From assembly GCF_011927955.1 (NCBI RefSeq), contig NZ_JAATJN010000001.1, forward strand, positions 1,426,001 to 1,490,000: 64,000 nt of DNA, given 5' to 3'. The notes beneath the pieces were generated by a model, which saw nothing but the letters and a program-made list of their open reading frames with translations, searched no databases and had not been told where the DNA came from. The translations under genes were made by a program, and so were the position numbers. The stretch is from Brevibacterium marinum (GTDB taxonomy: Bacteria; Actinomycetota; Actinomycetes; Actinomycetales; Brevibacteriaceae). Shown here piece by piece: positions 38,346 to 47,300 of the stretch. Each line of letters opens with the position of its first letter. The first letter of the stretch is position 1.

Positions 38346-38353
38346 CGATGGCG
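38300..38353. repeat. copies 2 and 3 of the 22-28 bp repeat
   Basis: GGGCTGCGACACCGACGTCG begins at 38300 and a variant with GATGGCGG replaces the end in the next copy (38329-38353). The two copies are tandem, about 30 bases apart. They overlap the N-terminal end of the transposase remnant. Confidence 0.75.
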
Positions 38354-38756
38354 GATCCGCGCCGAACGACGAACTGTTCCGCGCTCGAAGTGGTGGGAGA
38401 ATTCACCTGGTCACGGTCAGTGATCTCGGTCGGCTCCGATTTGTTACAAAGCGGTCTTCGGCAGGGTCCGGGGAATCGCAGAACAGCCTGCGGACCTTGT
38501 CGTATAACGAGTAAATGTTACGAATATTTTGACCGATAGTAGACCTCTGACCAGGGGAAGTATGGAAAACCTCCAGGTTTTCCCTCGGTGTTCGTGACAG
38601 AAACGTGACAATCGATCACCGATTGGTTACAGTTGTGGAGGTTGTCCACGAAAGTGACGACTTCGCACCGAGAGCCGCACGCCACGCTCGGTGCGAATAC
38701 TCTGAGGACCGAAATGTGGCGGTTGGGTCGTTTCCAATAGGTGACGAGAGGAAAAC
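38354..38756 (+). promoter_or_regulatory. long A/T-richer leader of the NlpC/P60 gene
   Basis: About 400 bases without a gene. It is A/T-richer than average from about 38500. A perfect hairpin GGAAAACC-TCCA-GGTTTTCC lies at 38564-38583 and a 9-bp stem (CGCACCGAG with CTCGGTGCG) at 38664-38695. NlpC and resuscitation-factor genes of actinobacteria often have long regulated leaders. I could not match it to the c-di-AMP (ydaO) riboswitch motifs. Confidence 0.4.
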
Positions 38757-39560
38757 GTGGCAATTAAGCAGCATGGCCGCCGCGCCGCAGAGGCTAAGGT
38801 CAAGACTCCACTGACCGAACTGACTGACATCCTGAATGCCAACTCCGCCGTCTTCGGACGTCGCGCAGCCGTTGTCGCTGCCAGCGGTGGTCTGCTCACC
38901 GCAGCCGTGCTTCCGGCCGCAGGACAGGGAGCCGACGACAAGGCCTCGGTCTCCGCCGAATCAGAGGCTCAGACGCAGGTTGAGTTCGAGAACCAGAGTG
39001 CGACCATCGCTGCTGATGACGAATCCGAGGGCAAGGACAAGAAGCAGGACTCCTCCTTCAGCGCTAACGTCGAGACCGTCACCGCCAAGGCCGCTCCGAA
39101 GCCGAAGCCGGTAGAGACCGCCGAAGAGACCTCGGACGACTCCGCGAACACCGGCTCCTCAGATTCCGGTGACAGCGACTCGGACAAGGGCGAGGGCGAT
39201 GACGCCGGCTCGATCGACGGCTCGAAGGCCGAGCAGGTGCTCGGCTGGGCTGCCAAGGGCACCGGCACCCCCTACGTTTCCGGCGGTACCTCGCAGAGCG
39301 GCTGGGACTGCTCCGGTTACACCAAGTGGGTCTACGGCAAGGTCGGAGTCGATCTGCCCCGCACCTCGGGCGCACAGAAGGGCGCAGGCAAGGTCGTCTC
39401 CCAGTCGGAGGCCAAGCCCGGCGACCTCGTCTGGCACCCGGGCCACGTCGGCATCTACGCCGGTGGCGGACAGATGTACGATGCCGGGTCACCGGGATCG
39501 GGCACCTCGAAGCGCAGCTTCAGCTGGATGGGCGACGTCACGTTCATCCGCGTTCTCTGA
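38757..39560 (+). CDS. secreted NlpC/P60 peptidoglycan hydrolase
   Basis: 267 residues from GTG (GAGAGGAAAAC upstream). A long N-region ending in FGRRAAVVAASGGLLTAAVLPAAG (about 33-56) acts as signal peptide. A Ser/Asp/Lys-rich linker covers about 57-155. The NlpC/P60 domain (156-267) has the catalytic C185 in GWDCSGYTKWVYG and H230 in WHPGHVGIYAG. It cuts stem-peptide bonds in the cell wall. A strong terminator follows, so the gene is transcribed alone. Confidence 0.92.
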   Translation: MAIKQHGRRAAEAKVKTPLTELTDILNANSAVFGRRAAVVAASGGLLTAAVLPAAGQGADDKASVSAESEAQTQVEFENQSATIAADDESEGKDKKQDSSFSANVETVTAKAAPKPKPVETAEETSDDSANTGSSDSGDSDSDKGEGDDAGSIDGSKAEQVLGWAAKGTGTPYVSGGTSQSGWDCSGYTKWVYGKVGVDLPRTSGAQKGAGKVVSQSEAKPGDLVWHPGHVGIYAGGGQMYDAGSPGSGTSKRSFSWMGDVTFIRVL

Positions 39561-39575
39561 TCCATTGCACACAGG

Positions 39576-39622
39576 AACTCCCCGCCTGACTCGACGGTCC
39601 TCGAGCCAGGCGGGGAGTTTTT
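39576..39622 (+). terminator. intrinsic terminator after the NlpC/P60 gene
   Basis: AACTCCCCGCCTG (39576-39588) pairs perfectly with CAGGCGGGGAGTT (39607-39619) and ends in a TTTTT run. Confidence 0.95.
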
Positions 39623-39960
39623 GCATGCCCGATCGCGGAAGTCCGGAACGGCGGGCGGACCCACTCACAGGCCGTCGACAGGTGAACTGCGGTGAAAGAT
39701 TCCGTGACGCGAGCCGTATGAATTCGGTCACAGGGCGGTGTCAGCGTTATTCTTGAAAAGATTGAGTTGGCGTAAGTGATGGGAAGTCAGATGAGCCACA
39801 GTCCGATAGTGCGAATAACCGCTCCAGTCTCTGGCGCGGAGCACATATCTGTGTCCGTGTCCTCTACCAAGGCGTTGTGCTGTTGCACAGCGCCTTTTGC
39901 TTTCCCCGGGCCCGTGCCGACCGGCCGGTCCCACACTCACACGAAGATGAGGGGCGGGAT
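39623..39960 (+). ncRNA. candidate small RNA or attenuated leader before the HNH gene
   Basis: This gene-free stretch ends in a terminator-like hairpin at 39869-39898 (AAGGCG-TGTGC pairing with GCACA-CGCCTT, then TTTT), although no protein gene precedes it after the NlpC terminator. A short transcript starting near 39730-39760, where the DNA is A/T-rich (TTATTCTTGAAAAGATTGAG), would end there. It is either an independent small RNA or a leader that attenuates the HNH gene. Confidence 0.4.
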
Positions 39961-40461
39961 ATGAAGACTCTCGTGCTGAATGCCGGGTACGAACCGCTGT
40001 CGATCGTTCCCTTCACCAGGGCAGTGGTCCTGGTGCTCACGGGCAAAGCGACAGTCCTGGCCGCAGAGGACGTGCCGGTGAGATCCGAACACCTGAGCCT
40101 CGACCAACCGTCGGTCATTCTGCTCACCCGATACGTCCGCCCTCCTCACGGTCGCCGGGTCTCCCTCTCCCGGCGAGGCGTGCTGCGCCGCGACAATCAT
40201 CGCTGCGCCTATTGCTCGAACGCCGCCTCCACGGTCGACCACGTCGTACCTCGTTCACGGGGCGGGGCCAACAGTTGGGAGAACCTCGTCGCCTGCTGTC
40301 GCGATTGCAACAACCGCAAGGGCAGCCGGACGCTGTCCGAGATCGGCTGGAAGCTCGGGTTCCAGCCGCAGGAGCCGCGCACCGGGCAGTTCTGGATGCG
40401 GGGCATCGACAAGCCCGTCGAGCAATGGCGTCCCTTCCTGGAACTCTCCAGTGCCGCCTGA
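39961..40461 (+). CDS. HNH endonuclease
   Basis: 166 residues. The C-terminal HNH site is CAYCSNAASTVDHVVPRSRGGANSWENLVACCRDCNNRKG: two CxxC pairs to hold zinc, the DH catalytic start and the Asn. The N-terminal half (TLVLNAGYEPLSIVPFTRAVVLVLTGKA) is the conserved domain of a widespread actinobacterial HNH family of unknown target. It is not inside a phage or restriction locus here. GAGGGGCGGGAT precedes the ATG. Confidence 0.9.
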   Translation: MKTLVLNAGYEPLSIVPFTRAVVLVLTGKATVLAAEDVPVRSEHLSLDQPSVILLTRYVRPPHGRRVSLSRRGVLRRDNHRCAYCSNAASTVDHVVPRSRGGANSWENLVACCRDCNNRKGSRTLSEIGWKLGFQPQEPRTGQFWMRGIDKPVEQWRPFLELSSAA

Positions 40462-40651
40462 GACCCACACCGGAGCACGATCCCCAGCTCGGGTCGGAGC
40501 GTGGACTCACATGCGTCCCGTTGCTGGTCGCAGCGACGGTGTCCGGTCTGCGACTCATTTCGGATAACGATGTGAAATACGCGAAGGTGTCACCTCGATT
40601 GTGATTTAGGGTGGACGAAAGAGAAGTCCGCTTCGAGACGAGGAGCTTGCG

Positions 40652-41716
40652 ATGAATGAGCAAGACCGAACCCAAGACGCCGATACATCACCCGCAGGGG
40701 AGACTGACGCTGTCGTCGTCGGCATCGATGGTTCGCCTCCCAGCCGCAACGCACTCGCCTGGGCCATACAGGAAGCGAGATCTCTGCAGAAGCCGATCCG
40801 TCTGGTCGGCGCCTACACGATTCCCAGTGTCGCCGCGGCTGCGATCGACGTCTCGTACGTTCCGATCGATGACACGTCGATCCGTGCGGCCGTGACGAAC
40901 ACGCTCAAAGAGGCCGCCGCGGAGGTCAAAGCCGCCGGAATGCCCGTCGAGGCCGTCATCGAGATCGGTGATGCCGCGGGTGTGCTCATCGACGAATCGA
41001 AGTCGGGGAGTCTGGCCGTGGTCGGCTCCCGCGGTCGGGGCGGGTTCGCCGGGCGGCTGCTCGGCACCGTCTCCAGCGCACTGCCTGCCCACTCCGCATG
41101 CCCGACCGTCGTCGTCCCGGCCTCATGGCAGTCCGAGGCGGAGAAGACAGCGCACCCCACGTCCTCGCGCCCCATCCGGCAGGACGGCATCGTCGTCGAG
41201 GAACCCGATCCGAATGTCGAGGCCATCGAAGGGCTGCGCTTCGACGGCAAGGTCGTCGTCGGCGTCGATTCCCTCGGCGCCGAGTCCCCGGCCCTGTGGA
41301 AGGCCGCTCGCCTGGCGGTGCGGCGGGGATCGCCACTGCACATCGTCGCCGTGATCACGACCACCGTGATCGGCCCCGAATGGCTGCCGAGCACCGCTGA
41401 CCTCGAGCGTCTGGTCAACGAGGGCGCCGACAAGCTCGTCGTGGCCAAGCAGCGTCTGCGGGAGGAGTTCCCCGACCTCGACGTCACCTGGACCCTGTTC
41501 GACGGTCAGCCCGCCGAGGTGCTTGTGCGGGCGTCCGACACCGCAGAGGTGCTCGTCATCGGTTCGCGCGGTCGCGGTGGCTTCGCGGGACTGCTCCTCG
41601 GGTCGACCTCGCAGTCGGTGCTGCCGTATTCCCAGTGCCCGACGATGGTCGTCCGCGTCACCCGCGACCACAACAGACATCGACACGATGACGAGGCCCC
41701 CGAACCGGGGCTGTGA
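40652..41716 (+). CDS. tandem universal stress protein
   Basis: 354 residues with two Usp domains. Domain 1 (about 22-150) begins VVVGIDGSPPSRNALAWA and ends GSRGRGGFAGRLLGTVSSALPAHSACPTVVV. Domain 2 (about 200-335) begins VVVGVDSLGAESPALW and ends GSRGRGGFAGLLLGSTSQSVLPYSQCPTMVV. The G-2x-G-9x-G(S) ATP-binding pattern is present in both. Such proteins help survival in stasis or low oxygen. The ATG follows GACGAGGAGCTTGCG. It is a single gene that converges on the sortase. Confidence 0.93.
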   Translation: MNEQDRTQDADTSPAGETDAVVVGIDGSPPSRNALAWAIQEARSLQKPIRLVGAYTIPSVAAAAIDVSYVPIDDTSIRAAVTNTLKEAAAEVKAAGMPVEAVIEIGDAAGVLIDESKSGSLAVVGSRGRGGFAGRLLGTVSSALPAHSACPTVVVPASWQSEAEKTAHPTSSRPIRQDGIVVEEPDPNVEAIEGLRFDGKVVVGVDSLGAESPALWKAARLAVRRGSPLHIVAVITTTVIGPEWLPSTADLERLVNEGADKLVVAKQRLREEFPDLDVTWTLFDGQPAEVLVRASDTAEVLVIGSRGRGGFAGLLLGSTSQSVLPYSQCPTMVVRVTRDHNRHRHDDEAPEPGL

Positions 41717-41766
41717 ACCCGGCCGCTGACTGACCACACGGCACCACTGCGATGCCGTGAGCGCGG

Positions 41767-42390
41767 CTACGGGTCCGTCGTGGCCTCGATGACGACATTG
41801 TCGACCGAACGACCGGACGCGCGCTGCAAGCATGTGAGGATGACGAGGCGGCCAGGTTCATCGGCCCACACGCGGTCATCAGCGGAGATGTCCGTCTTGG
41901 ACACGGTGTAGGAATCGGTCACGGTGTAATCGTGGTCCTGGAGTGTGATCGTCTCACCCAAATCGACCGTCGGCTCACCGGCGGCGACATCGATGAGCTT
42001 GTTCCCCGGCAGCTCGGCTCCTTGAACGGAGTGGATGGCGACATAGGTGGTGCCGCGCTCGGGGTGGTCGGGGGTGCCGTGGTTGCGCACAACGTAGCCG
42101 TTGCGCAGCCCCGGGGGATTGATCGCGCCGTTGACCTCGGACATGGATTCCAACCCGGTGGCAAGGCCCACCGAGGGGACCTGAAACTCACCGTCGAGGG
42201 TTTCGATCTTCATATCCTCGACCTCGGCATCGCTCGGGGGCTCCTCCAAGCGGACATCGGCGTCGCTCTCGGCGGTGTTCTGCTCTTCCTCGATGCCCTG
42301 GGTGAGCATCCATGCTCCTGCGCAGATGAGAGCGGTGATGACAACAGCGACGGGGATTGCCCACCAGGCAGCAGATCTGCGTGCCGACAT
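41767..42390 (-). CDS. sortase family transpeptidase
   Basis: 207 residues. A signal anchor (about 9-29) precedes an outer catalytic domain with H120 (TYVAIHSVQG), C187 in VILTCLQR and R194. The LTC motif replaces the usual TLxTC. It is short and lacks a C-terminal membrane helix, most like class E or F housekeeping sortases. It joins surface proteins to peptidoglycan. It lies 66 bases downstream of a protein with a sorting-like tail, its probable dedicated substrate. Confidence 0.88.
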   Translation of the reverse strand: MSARRSAAWWAIPVAVVITALICAGAWMLTQGIEEEQNTAESDADVRLEEPPSDAEVEDMKIETLDGEFQVPSVGLATGLESMSEVNGAINPPGLRNGYVVRNHGTPDHPERGTTYVAIHSVQGAELPGNKLIDVAAGEPTVDLGETITLQDHDYTVTDSYTVSKTDISADDRVWADEPGRLVILTCLQRASGRSVDNVVIEATTDP

Positions 42391-42456
42391 GGTTTCCTTT
42401 CATATGCCGGCGGCGGCCACCGAATCAGTGGCCGCCGCCGAGCGATGATGTGACGG

Positions 42457-43983
42457 TCAGTTGCCCGTCCTGCGACGGCGAAGCGCAGCAACGATGAGGC
42501 CGCCGGCCGCGGTCAGCAGGGTGACACCGCCGACGAGGTTCCAGTTGGTGCCACCATCGTTCGAATCAACATAGGCTCCTGTCTTCACGACCGGATTGTC
42601 GTCGGGCTTCTCCGCCTCGGGGACGTCGATCGCCACGGTCTCCGACGGGACACCGTAGTCATGCGACCAGGCGTCGTTCGATCCGGACGCAGCAGCCGAG
42701 GCAACGAAAGTCACCGACTTCTCCTCGCCGGGCTCGACGAAATCTGCATCGAGTTCGAGTTCATCGGTCTCGAATTCGACGGTGCCGTCATCGCCGCATG
42801 TGACATCGGGGGTGAATGTCTCAATCAGTTCCGCGTCCTCGGGGGCCTCCTCGGATCGATTGATCTTTCCGTCTTCGGCATAGACCTCGACCTTGGCGTC
42901 GTCGACGGGCTCACCGGGTGCACAGTCCTCCAGACGCACCTTGTCGGTGACCGTTGTCGGCAGTTCGGTGATCTCGTCGATCGACACCTGCGAGGACACC
43001 TCCGGGGCATAGAGGCCCTGGTAGGAATCGGAGGCCGCCACCGTCGTGACCTGCTTCTCGATGACGGCCTGCAGGCTCGTACGGTCGAAGTCATCGGCGT
43101 CGAAATTCTTGGGCTCCCACTTGGTCACCGAACCGGTGGGCATACCCGAGAACTCCACCGACACCGAGGCATCGGGAACCTCGTCGGTGAAATCGAGGGG
43201 AATCTCGACCGGTTCTTCGCCGGACATGATCTCCGTCGTCTCTGCCTCGGCGCCGTCGACGGTGAGTTCGCCTTCGAATCCGGGAACCTCGACGCCCTCG
43301 GAATTGACCAGGGAGACAACGGCGGCCGATGAGTCCTCATCAATGGTGACCTTGGCTTCGTAGGTGCCGTCGCCGGCGTACTCTGCGGCTTCATCGCCCA
43401 TGCGTGCCGAGAGCTCATAGGCTTCGGACAGCACCTCATCATAGAACGCGTCGGCGCCGATCTCCTTGAGGTTCTTGGAGTCCTCGTTCCAGCCGATTCC
43501 ATCCGTGACTTCCTGCAGAGTGCGGTCATCGAGGATGTCTCGATGGTCGATCTCATCCGAGCTGTGGACGTGCGCGCCGATGGCCATATCGTGGGCCATC
43601 TCCTCGACCTTGTCATCGCGGGGTTCGTCCCACTTCGCGAGGATATAGGCCAGTTCGGGAGCCTCGACGGAGGACTTCCCGCTCTCGTCGTATCCCTCAC
43701 CCATAGGCTGGGTCAGGCCTCGGTCGATACACCAGACTCGATCGCCGGACATCGGACCCGACGACGGGATGTAGGCACCGTACATGGTGGAATTCTCGAT
43801 GCCACCCTGGTCGTCCGTCTCAGGGTTGGTCGTTACGCCGGTGAAGTCCGGTTCGCCCTCGTAGGCACTGAGCTGAGGGCCGACTTCGGGTGCCGCTGCT
43901 GCTGGAGATGAAAGGAGTGCGCTCCCTGCGATCAATGCAACGGTTGTGCCGACTACCGGGAGTCGCCTGCGGAGTTGCCGCAT
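42457..43983 (-). CDS. sortase-anchored surface protein
   Basis: 508 residues starting MRQLRRRLPVVGTTVALIAG, a signal peptide cut near SSPAAAAPE. The start is chosen for GGAAGGAACC upstream. Residues about 45-150 have DRVWCIDRGL and ELAYILAKWDE, reminiscent of a thioester-type (TQXA-like) domain in cell-wall proteins. Beta-rich acidic repeats follow. The tail has NPVVKTGAYVDSN, a hydrophobic helix and RRRRTGN. The VVKTG pentapeptide stands where LPXTG is expected. It probably works in adhesion or as a wall protein; the ligand is unknown. Confidence 0.85.
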   Translation of the reverse strand: MRQLRRRLPVVGTTVALIAGSALLSSPAAAAPEVGPQLSAYEGEPDFTGVTTNPETDDQGGIENSTMYGAYIPSSGPMSGDRVWCIDRGLTQPMGEGYDESGKSSVEAPELAYILAKWDEPRDDKVEEMAHDMAIGAHVHSSDEIDHRDILDDRTLQEVTDGIGWNEDSKNLKEIGADAFYDEVLSEAYELSARMGDEAAEYAGDGTYEAKVTIDEDSSAAVVSLVNSEGVEVPGFEGELTVDGAEAETTEIMSGEEPVEIPLDFTDEVPDASVSVEFSGMPTGSVTKWEPKNFDADDFDRTSLQAVIEKQVTTVAASDSYQGLYAPEVSSQVSIDEITELPTTVTDKVRLEDCAPGEPVDDAKVEVYAEDGKINRSEEAPEDAELIETFTPDVTCGDDGTVEFETDELELDADFVEPGEEKSVTFVASAAASGSNDAWSHDYGVPSETVAIDVPEAEKPDDNPVVKTGAYVDSNDGGTNWNLVGGVTLLTAAGGLIVAALRRRRTGN

Positions 43984-44179
43984 ATTCTGGTTCCTTCCTG
44001 GGGAGCGCTGCGTGGCGTCGACCTTCGACTCCGCGTAGGAAGGTGCAGAGGTTCTGCTCTTCTTTCGCTCCCGAGGAGTCATTCTATAGATAGCAAGGGT
44101 AGTTGTCTCGTTGAGTTGACAGCGGTCGTGTATTCCGAGGCGTCGCGGCCGAAAACGCGAATGTTGTCGGCCCGTGACC

Positions 44180-44255
44180 TGGCGCCCCCGGGCGGATTCG
44201 AACCGCCGACACCCGCTTTAGGAGAGCGGTGCTCTATCCCCTGAGCTACGGGGGC
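44180..44255 (-). tRNA. tRNA-Arg (anticodon CCT)
   Basis: A complete cloverleaf on the minus strand: acceptor GCCCCCG with CGGGGGC, D arm GCTC...GAGC, anticodon stem CCGCT/AGCGG with loop CTCCTAA giving CCT, and a TTCGAAT T-loop closed by GGCGG/CCGCC. Discriminator G and a genome-encoded CCA follow. It reads AGG codons. It lies alone between the surface-protein gene and the large helicase-like gene. Confidence 0.95.
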
Positions 44256-44362
44256 GATGTGGCATTCTTCGACCACAGCCACCCAGTGTAGCGTAGAAGA
44301 AACCTGGATGTTTCACGGTGTGCCAGCACCTATTGGACGCAGTTTCTCGTTAGGGTCGAATT

Positions 44363-47300
44363 GTGCCGGATTCCGATGTTGACGATCAGTTCCCAGAACT
44401 CGACGATGTCTACGCCGAGTGGAAACAGCAGGCTGCCCACCTGGGTGGTCGCGACACCATGCTTCATTTCCGGGACTCACGCGACGGCAGCATCGATCTC
44501 TCCGGTGCGCACCCCTCCGGCCTGGCCCAGCTTCTGGCGGGCCGAGCCACCCGACTGTCCAGCCTGGTCCGGGACCATGAGATCCTCGCCGACGCCCGCC
44601 GGCGGGCCAAGTCGATCCGGTCGAAGGCGGAGCAGCTCGACAATGAACGGGGAATCCAAGCGGCACACCTGGCGATCGGCTTCGCCTCGTGGACGGAGAA
44701 GGACTCCAAATACAAGTTCAACGCCCCCGTCGTGATGCGCCACGTAACTCTCGTCCCACGTGGTTCCCGCGTGGAGGACTTCGAAGTCGTGCTGGGCGAG
44801 GGGATCATGATCAATCCCGCTCTGGTCCAGCACCTCTCCGAGGTGTACGACCTCGACGTTCCCGTCGACGAATGGATCGAGGCCACCGGAGGGCCGCACG
44901 GCTTCGATCCGGGGCCGGCCCTTGACCGGCTCCGTGACCTTGCGCAGCCGGTGCCCGGGCTGCGCATCAACCATCGATTCATAGTGTCGACGTTCGCGAA
45001 CATCGCGAGTCCCTTCATCTCCGACTATCTGCCGACTCAGCACCCGATCCTGCGTGCCCTCGCCGGTGACGAAGAGGTGCGAAGCGCACTCGGCGGCCCG
45101 TCCTACGTCCCGACCCCGCGGGCGGAAGCACGGACCGAACCGGACGAGGACGAATTCTCCGAGCCGACGGTTCGCATCAGCGATGGCTCCCTGCCCGGGG
45201 CCGGTGGCGTGCAGGACACCGCATCTGAGGAGAAAGACACCGCGACCGAGACCGCCGGTGATTCGGACGTGGCCGAGCCTGACGCCTCGTCGAAGGATGC
45301 GGCCGCGAAAGCACCAGCCGCGGAGGATGCGGGCACCGAGACCGCAGCCGCCGCGGCTCCAGAGGCCGAGGACGCTGATCCCGAAGCAGCTGAAGACCTG
45401 GCTGCGGATGCCGACGATGACGATGTCGTTCCTGCGGCACTCAAAGAACCCGTCACCCCGCTTCCCGACCGCAAGCCGCAGGAAGAGTTCCTCGTCATCG
45501 ACGTCGACGGTGACCAGCAGGCCGTCGTCGATGCCGCCGTCTCCGGGCGCTCCGTCGTCGTCGACAGCCCTCCCGGAACCGGCGCCACCCAGGTCGCCGT
45601 CGCCGTCGCCACAACACTGGCACACACCGGTAAGAGTGTGCTCTTCCTGGCGCAGAACGCCGATGCCCTCGATGACTTCTCCACCCGCCTCGGCGAGGTC
45701 GGGCTGCGAGATTTCGCTGTGGACACACGCAAGGGCACAGGCGAAATCAGCAGACAGCTCGTCGGACTCATCGGATCGGCGGAGAAAGCCGAACGCCCCG
45801 ACCTGTCCGGACTCCTCAACGAACTCAACGAGCAGCGTGCGACTCTCACGGAACACGTTTCATCGCTGCACCGCCGCCGCGAACCCTGGGACGTGTCCGT
45901 CTACGAGACGATGCAGCACCTCGCGGAGCTGACCTCCGGCGACGACTCACCGCAGACTCCCGTCCGCTTCGGGGAAGAGGTGCTCGGAGCCAGCGACGAA
46001 CGTCGGAGCGCGCTGCGTGGAAAGCTCGGCGAACTGGCCGCGCTGGGGGCCTTCACCCTCGACGTCGAGGACACCGTCTGGTTCGGTGCCGACCTCAAAT
46101 CCGTCGAAGAGGCCGAAGCCGCGCGAACCGTCGCCGAGCGCCTCGGCCGAACCATCCCCGACCTCGTGACGGCCGTCGAACCGGTTCTGTCGAAGGCCGA
46201 GCTCAACCCCCGCCGCAACCTCAACGACTGGTCGCGCGCGATCAAGGTGCTGCTCCGGGTGCGCACCACCCTCGACAGCTTCATCCCGGACATCTATGAC
46301 CACCGACTCGACGATCTCATCGCCGCGACCGGAACCTCGGAATATCGGTCCGAAGCCGGCATCGAGATGGGGATGTTCCAGCGCAAACGCCTGAAGAAGT
46401 CCGCGAACGAGTTCCTGCGCCCCGGTGCCGATCTCGCAGACCTGCATTCGGCACTCGTCGACGTCCGGTCCCAGCGGATCATTCTCCAGGACCTCGCCGG
46501 ACATGACGGACGTCCGCAGATTCCTCGCGGAGTCCTCGAAGCCGACGAGATCCTGCAGAACGTCGAAGCCGACATCGCCACGATCGCACCCGTCCTAGAG
46601 ACCACTCCCGATGGCGGGGATCTGGACTCGATGCTCATCGAGGAGCTGCAGGCTCGGACGGAAGCCATGGGCCGGGACTCGGAGAACCTCGCCGAGCTGC
46701 CCGAACGCTCCCGGATCCAACGCGAACTGAGCGAGGAAGGACTCTCGGACCTGCTGACGGATCTGCGTCGTCGCAAGGTCGACACCAACCTCGTCGGACC
46801 CGAATTCGATCTTGCCTACTGGGCATCCGTACTCCAGAGAATGGCCAGCGAGGACCCGCAGGTGGGTCGGCACGATGGTGAAGCACTGCACGACGTGGCC
46901 GAAGGCTTCCGCGAGAACGACCGCGCATTCGTCGCCGCAGGTGCCAGTCGGCTGCGGTACAACCACGCGCAGGCATGGCGGCGGGGGATCGACAACGATC
47001 CGATCTCCGCGGGAGTCATCAAGCAGGAGCTGCTGTCGCCGCACACGTCCGTGCAGACCATGTCGACCCGAGCCCCCGAGCTGCTGACGACTCTCGCGCC
47101 GGTCTGGATGGCCAGCCCGTACACCGTGCCCGAACTCTTCTCCGCGCTTCCGCTCTTCGACGCCGTCGTCATCGCCGATGCCGGCCGGCTCTCGGTCGCC
47201 GACGTCGTTCCCGGCATCACCCGCGCCCGACAGGTCATCTCTCTCGGCGACTCGAGGCTCCTCGGACCACGGCCGTTCTCGATCGCGGTCGACCGCTGGG

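Noticed and set aside
38587..38616. CRP/GlxR-like site (GTGA...TCAC) upstream of the NlpC gene
   Set aside because: The spacer is seven bases where the consensus needs six, and the outer bases do not match.
38354..38756. c-di-AMP (ydaO) riboswitch
   Set aside because: Expected from known control of actinobacterial wall hydrolases, but I could not find its conserved segments; recorded only as a leader with hairpins.
39961..40461. HNH gene as part of a restriction or phage-defence island
   Set aside because: No methylase, recombinase or phage gene adjoins it; flanking genes are ordinary chromosomal ones.
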